DNA of 64,000 nt from a gamma proteobacterium SCGC AAA168-P09 (GTDB lineage Bacteria > Pseudomonadota > Gammaproteobacteria > Magnimaribacterales > D2472), in assembly GCA_000385055.1 (NCBI GenBank), contig ARRL01000001.1:202354-266353 (forward strand), given 5' to 3'. Position numbers and translations under genes: made by a program. The notes under the pieces are model-generated. The model was not told the DNA's origin. It worked only from the letters and a program-made list of their open reading frames with translations, and did no database searches. The first letter of the stretch is position 1; every line of letters starts with the position of its first letter. Positions 61,780 through 64,000 of the stretch are shown piece by piece.

Positions 61780-62173
61780 GTATTAATTTAATAAGTGATT
61801 TTGTATTATTTTCAGTATTAAAAAGCCTTTCTTTCAATTGATTTTCATTTTCAACACAAATAACGTTATTAATTACTGATATTTGAGGATAGTCCATAGC
61901 TAAATTTCCAATGGATCTGAATGTTTCAGTTGTAATTAGCTCATAGTGAGTAGTATCACCCCTTACGACTATTCCTAGAAAAATAATGCCTACATAATTC
62001 CCTTTATTTTTTATTAATTTATGTTTTGCTAATGCAGGTAGCTCAATACTGCCTGGTGCAAGAGAAATATCCCATGAAAATTTATTTTCTGATAAAACCT
62101 TACAGGATAGTTTTATCATTTCATTTATATAATCGGTATACCATGAGGTATGAACTATTAGAACTTTATTCAT
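61763..62173 (-). CDS. ribH: 6,7-dimethyl-8-ribityllumazine synthase
   Basis: A 136-residue lumazine synthase, shorter than the usual 150-160. VLIVHTSWYTDYINEMI, LAPGSIELPALAKH (about 39-52) and GIVVRGDTTHYELITTE with the catalytic His form the active site. It condenses the pyrimidine intermediate with 3,4-dihydroxybutanone phosphate, the penultimate riboflavin step. It overlaps ribBX by 8 bp and nusB by 17 bp. Confidence 0.93.
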   Translation of the reverse strand: MNKVLIVHTSWYTDYINEMIKLSCKVLSENKFSWDISLAPGSIELPALAKHKLIKNKGNYVGIIFLGIVVRGDTTHYELITTETFRSIGNLAMDYPQISVINNVICVENENQLKERLFNTENNTKSLIKLIHEKSS

Positions 62174-63245
62174 TTACAAATCCTGTTATCTCTATATTAA
62201 AACCAGATACAGCATTGTATTTAGTAGGAGTACCTAAGACACTTATTTTTCTTAAATCTAGAGCTCTTAGAATTTGAGATCCAACGCCAATGACTCGTCT
62301 ATTTCTTTTTGGTTCAATTTCTTTATCTTCTAATTTATTGAGCCAGTAACTTTTTGCATCTCGGTGATTTATAAGAACAAAAAGCCCAGCATCTTCTTTT
62401 GAGATTCTTTCTATAGATTTCCTTATTGACCAATTTTTTCCTAATTCTTCTATGCCTAATGTGTCTTGAAGAATGCTTTGTGTTTGCACTCGAACCAAAG
62501 GGGACTCAACTGATAATAAATCACCTTTACTTAAAGAAAAATGATATTCATCTTTTATTATATCTCTCCATACTATTAGGTTAAATTCACCAAACTCATT
62601 TGTGACTTGTCTTTCATTTACTGCTTCAACCGTACTATCTGAGGACAATCTATAATCTATTAAATCCGCAATAGTGCCAACCTTAATATCATATTTTTCA
62701 CCAAATTTTATTAGATCATCTCTTCTTGCCATAGTTCCATCGTCATTCATAATTTCACAAATAACCCCTGCAGACTGAAAGCCTGCAAGTTTAGCTAAAT
62801 CACATGCAGCCTCTGTATGTCCTGCTCTGCTCAGAACCCCACCTTCCATGGCTTTAAGTGGAAATACATGTCCAGGCTGAACAATGTCCGAAGCTTTAGA
62901 ATCTTTACTAACCGCAGTCCTGATTGTGTGTGCTCTATCAGCTGCTGATATTCCAGTTGTAATACCTTCTGCAGCCTCAATCGAAACAGTAAAAGCTGTT
63001 CTATTTGCTGCTTTATTATTAGAAGTCATCATTTGAAGATTGTATTTATCTATAAGGCTTTCACTCATAGGTAGGCATATTAATCCCTTGCCCTTTGAGG
63101 CCATAAAATTAATTATTTCTGGAGTAACTTGATCAGCAGCACAAACAAGGTCACCTTCATTTTCCCTAGATTCATCATCAAGAATGATTACCATCTTTCC
63201 TTGTTTAATATCTTCAATAATCTCTGTAATGCTATCTTTTAACAT
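62166..63245 (-). CDS. ribBX: 3,4-dihydroxy-2-butanone 4-phosphate synthase with degenerate GTP cyclohydrolase II domain (RibBX type)
   Basis: A 359-residue protein. Residues 1 to about 200 are an intact RibB: DDESRENEGDLVCAAD, RTAFTVSIEAAEGITTGISAADR, FPLKAMEGGVLSRAGHTEA and AGVICEIMNDDGTMAR contain the catalytic acids and His. Residues about 205-359 align in plan with GTP cyclohydrolase II (LVRVQTQSILQDTLG) but lack the three zinc cysteines (the C-x-x-x-x-x-x-x-x-C-x-C region reads without any Cys), so cyclohydrolase activity is not expected. Such RibBX hybrids are known in Shewanella and relatives, which keep a separate RibA. It overlaps ribD by 7 bp; ribE, often found between them, is absent. 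Confidence 0.88.
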   Translation of the reverse strand: MLKDSITEIIEDIKQGKMVIILDDESRENEGDLVCAADQVTPEIINFMASKGKGLICLPMSESLIDKYNLQMMTSNNKAANRTAFTVSIEAAEGITTGISAADRAHTIRTAVSKDSKASDIVQPGHVFPLKAMEGGVLSRAGHTEAACDLAKLAGFQSAGVICEIMNDDGTMARRDDLIKFGEKYDIKVGTIADLIDYRLSSDSTVEAVNERQVTNEFGEFNLIVWRDIIKDEYHFSLSKGDLLSVESPLVRVQTQSILQDTLGIEELGKNWSIRKSIERISKEDAGLFVLINHRDAKSYWLNKLEDKEIEPKRNRRVIGVGSQILRALDLRKISVLGTPTKYNAVSGFNIEITGFVNE

Positions 63246-64000
63246 TTTATATATATTTTTTTGGTATCTGCTTTAATCTTGTATGAGGATTCTAGTTTAA
63301 AATTTAGTTTTTCAACAGCATTATCTTCTTTAAACCAATTCACACCATCTAAACCAAGATTATTTTGAGACTGATAAATAATAACCTCATCTACTTTGCC
63401 AGAATCTAAAAATGCGTTAACAAGTTTTGGACCTGCCTCAACTAAAATTGATGTGATGTCTGTGTATCTATATCTTTCTAATATCTTGGCTATATTTGTT
63501 TCATTGAGTATTTCATATTCGCAATTCACAAAGAAATCAGCAGTTAAATCAAAATTAGATTTATTGCTTAGAAGAATTTTTTTTGGCTGATTAACTGGAA
63601 AACTTACCCTAGCATTCATCCTGGGCGAGTCATTAATAACTGTATTACCTCCTGTCAAAATAGCATCATAATTTGCTCTAACTTTTTGAACGTCATCTCT
63701 TGATTCTTTGCAGGTAATATATGTCCTTTTTTCATTTGGCAGATGAGATTTGCCATCTTTCGAAGATGCAATTTTTACAGTTATGTATGGTCTATTATTC
63801 TTATTCTTAAAAAAAAAGAATTTGTTTTGCTCTTCAACCAGTTGTGCACATACTCCTGATTGAACATTCACTCCATGATTAATTAAATTTCTAATTCCAC
63901 TTCCTGAAACAAGAGGGTTTGGATCTTCAGCGCCAACTACTACGTTTCTTATTCCTGAGCTAATTATTGCCTCTGAACATGGCCCAGTTTTACCTATATG
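63239..64000 (-). CDS. ribD: Riboflavin biosynthesis protein RibD, C-terminal part (partial)
   Basis: The frame is open to the window edge, so the gene continues beyond base 64000. The visible part begins in the deaminase domain: GKTGPCSEAIISSGIRNVVV contains the zinc-binding Cys of the cytidine-deaminase fold, and EDPNPLVSGSGIRNLINHG is a RibD signature. From about 63800 down is the reductase domain (RPYITVKIASSKDGKSHLPN, DAILTGGNTVINDSPRMNAR, ILVEAGPKLVNAFLDSGKVDE). RibD deaminates and then reduces the pyrimidine intermediate of riboflavin synthesis. An internal ATG at 63871 is not the true start. Confidence 0.93.
   Translation of the reverse strand, partial: HIGKTGPCSEAIISSGIRNVVVGAEDPNPLVSGSGIRNLINHGVNVQSGVCAQLVEEQNKFFFFKNKNNRPYITVKIASSKDGKSHLPNEKRTYITCKESRDDVQKVRANYDAILTGGNTVINDSPRMNARVSFPVNQPKKILLSNKSNFDLTADFFVNCEYEILNETNIAKILERYRYTDITSILVEAGPKLVNAFLDSGKVDEVIIYQSQNNLGLDGVNWFKEDNAVEKLNFKLESSYKIKADTKKIYIKC

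Overview
The window looks like a chromosomal segment of a streamlined, AT-rich (roughly one-third GC by eye), oligotrophic marine gammaproteobacterium, most like the SAR86 clade. The evidence is gammaproteobacterial housekeeping blocks (rpoD next to a CAU tRNA, aroK-aroB-gltBD-hemE, algC-slmA, miaA-hflK-hflC-purA, ribD-ribBX-ribH-nusB), very short intergenic spaces, frequent 1-30 bp gene overlaps, and marine traits: a DmdA-like demethylase, a SAM-II/SAM-V type riboswitch in front of a homocysteine methyltransferase, and a Fur-controlled TonB receptor. The clade assignment is an inference. I saw no insertion sequence, prophage or CRISPR array.

Layout. 1-2.3 kb: 3' end of rpoD, a family 2 glycosyltransferase, and a ~1 kb insertion or duplication scar at a tRNA(CAU) locus with a truncated tRNA copy, a DUF4345-like membrane gene and an intact tRNA. 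2.3-15.6 kb: catabolic genes (old yellow enzyme, DmdA-like GcvT protein, LhgO-like oxidase, alpha/beta hydrolase), a sugar locus (GPH symporter, a Gfo/Idh/MocA-aldo/keto reductase fusion, cytoplasmic GH3 glycosidase), and a BHMT-like methyltransferase behind its riboswitch. 15.9-24.3 kb: hflX away from its usual neighbours, DoxX, a FecA-like receptor with a 9-1-9 Fur box, tRNA-Ala, divergent oxyR/katG, cysE.

24.3-35.9 kb is almost all on the minus strand: a sterol-desaturase-type hydroxylase, a type II pantothenate kinase, a DUF305-LVIVD secreted protein with an in-frame hexanucleotide microsatellite, a Bax-inhibitor-like protein, a tightly overlapping triad (ferritin-like di-iron protein, exported parallel beta-helix protein, diheme cytochrome c) behind a 23-bp palindrome, then a CobS/CobT ATPase-VWA pair with no CobN in the window. 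36-50 kb: tesB, hemE, gltD, gltB, aroB, aroK, mrcA, slmA, algC. gltB is flipped relative to the usual order, and GltD has an N-terminal extension that resembles the arm-binding domain of tyrosine recombinases exactly at that junction.

50-57 kb carries ilvE, LPS core/lipid A genes and the PII protein; 57-64 kb carries miaA, hflK, hflC and purA (no hfq at its usual place), then nusB, ribH, ribBX and the C-terminal part of ribD running off the end.

The best candidates for under-described biology are the di-iron/beta-helix/diheme triad with its palindromic operator, the recombinase-arm-like GltD extension at the gltB inversion junction, the DUF305-LVIVD repeat protein and the Gfo-AKR fusion.
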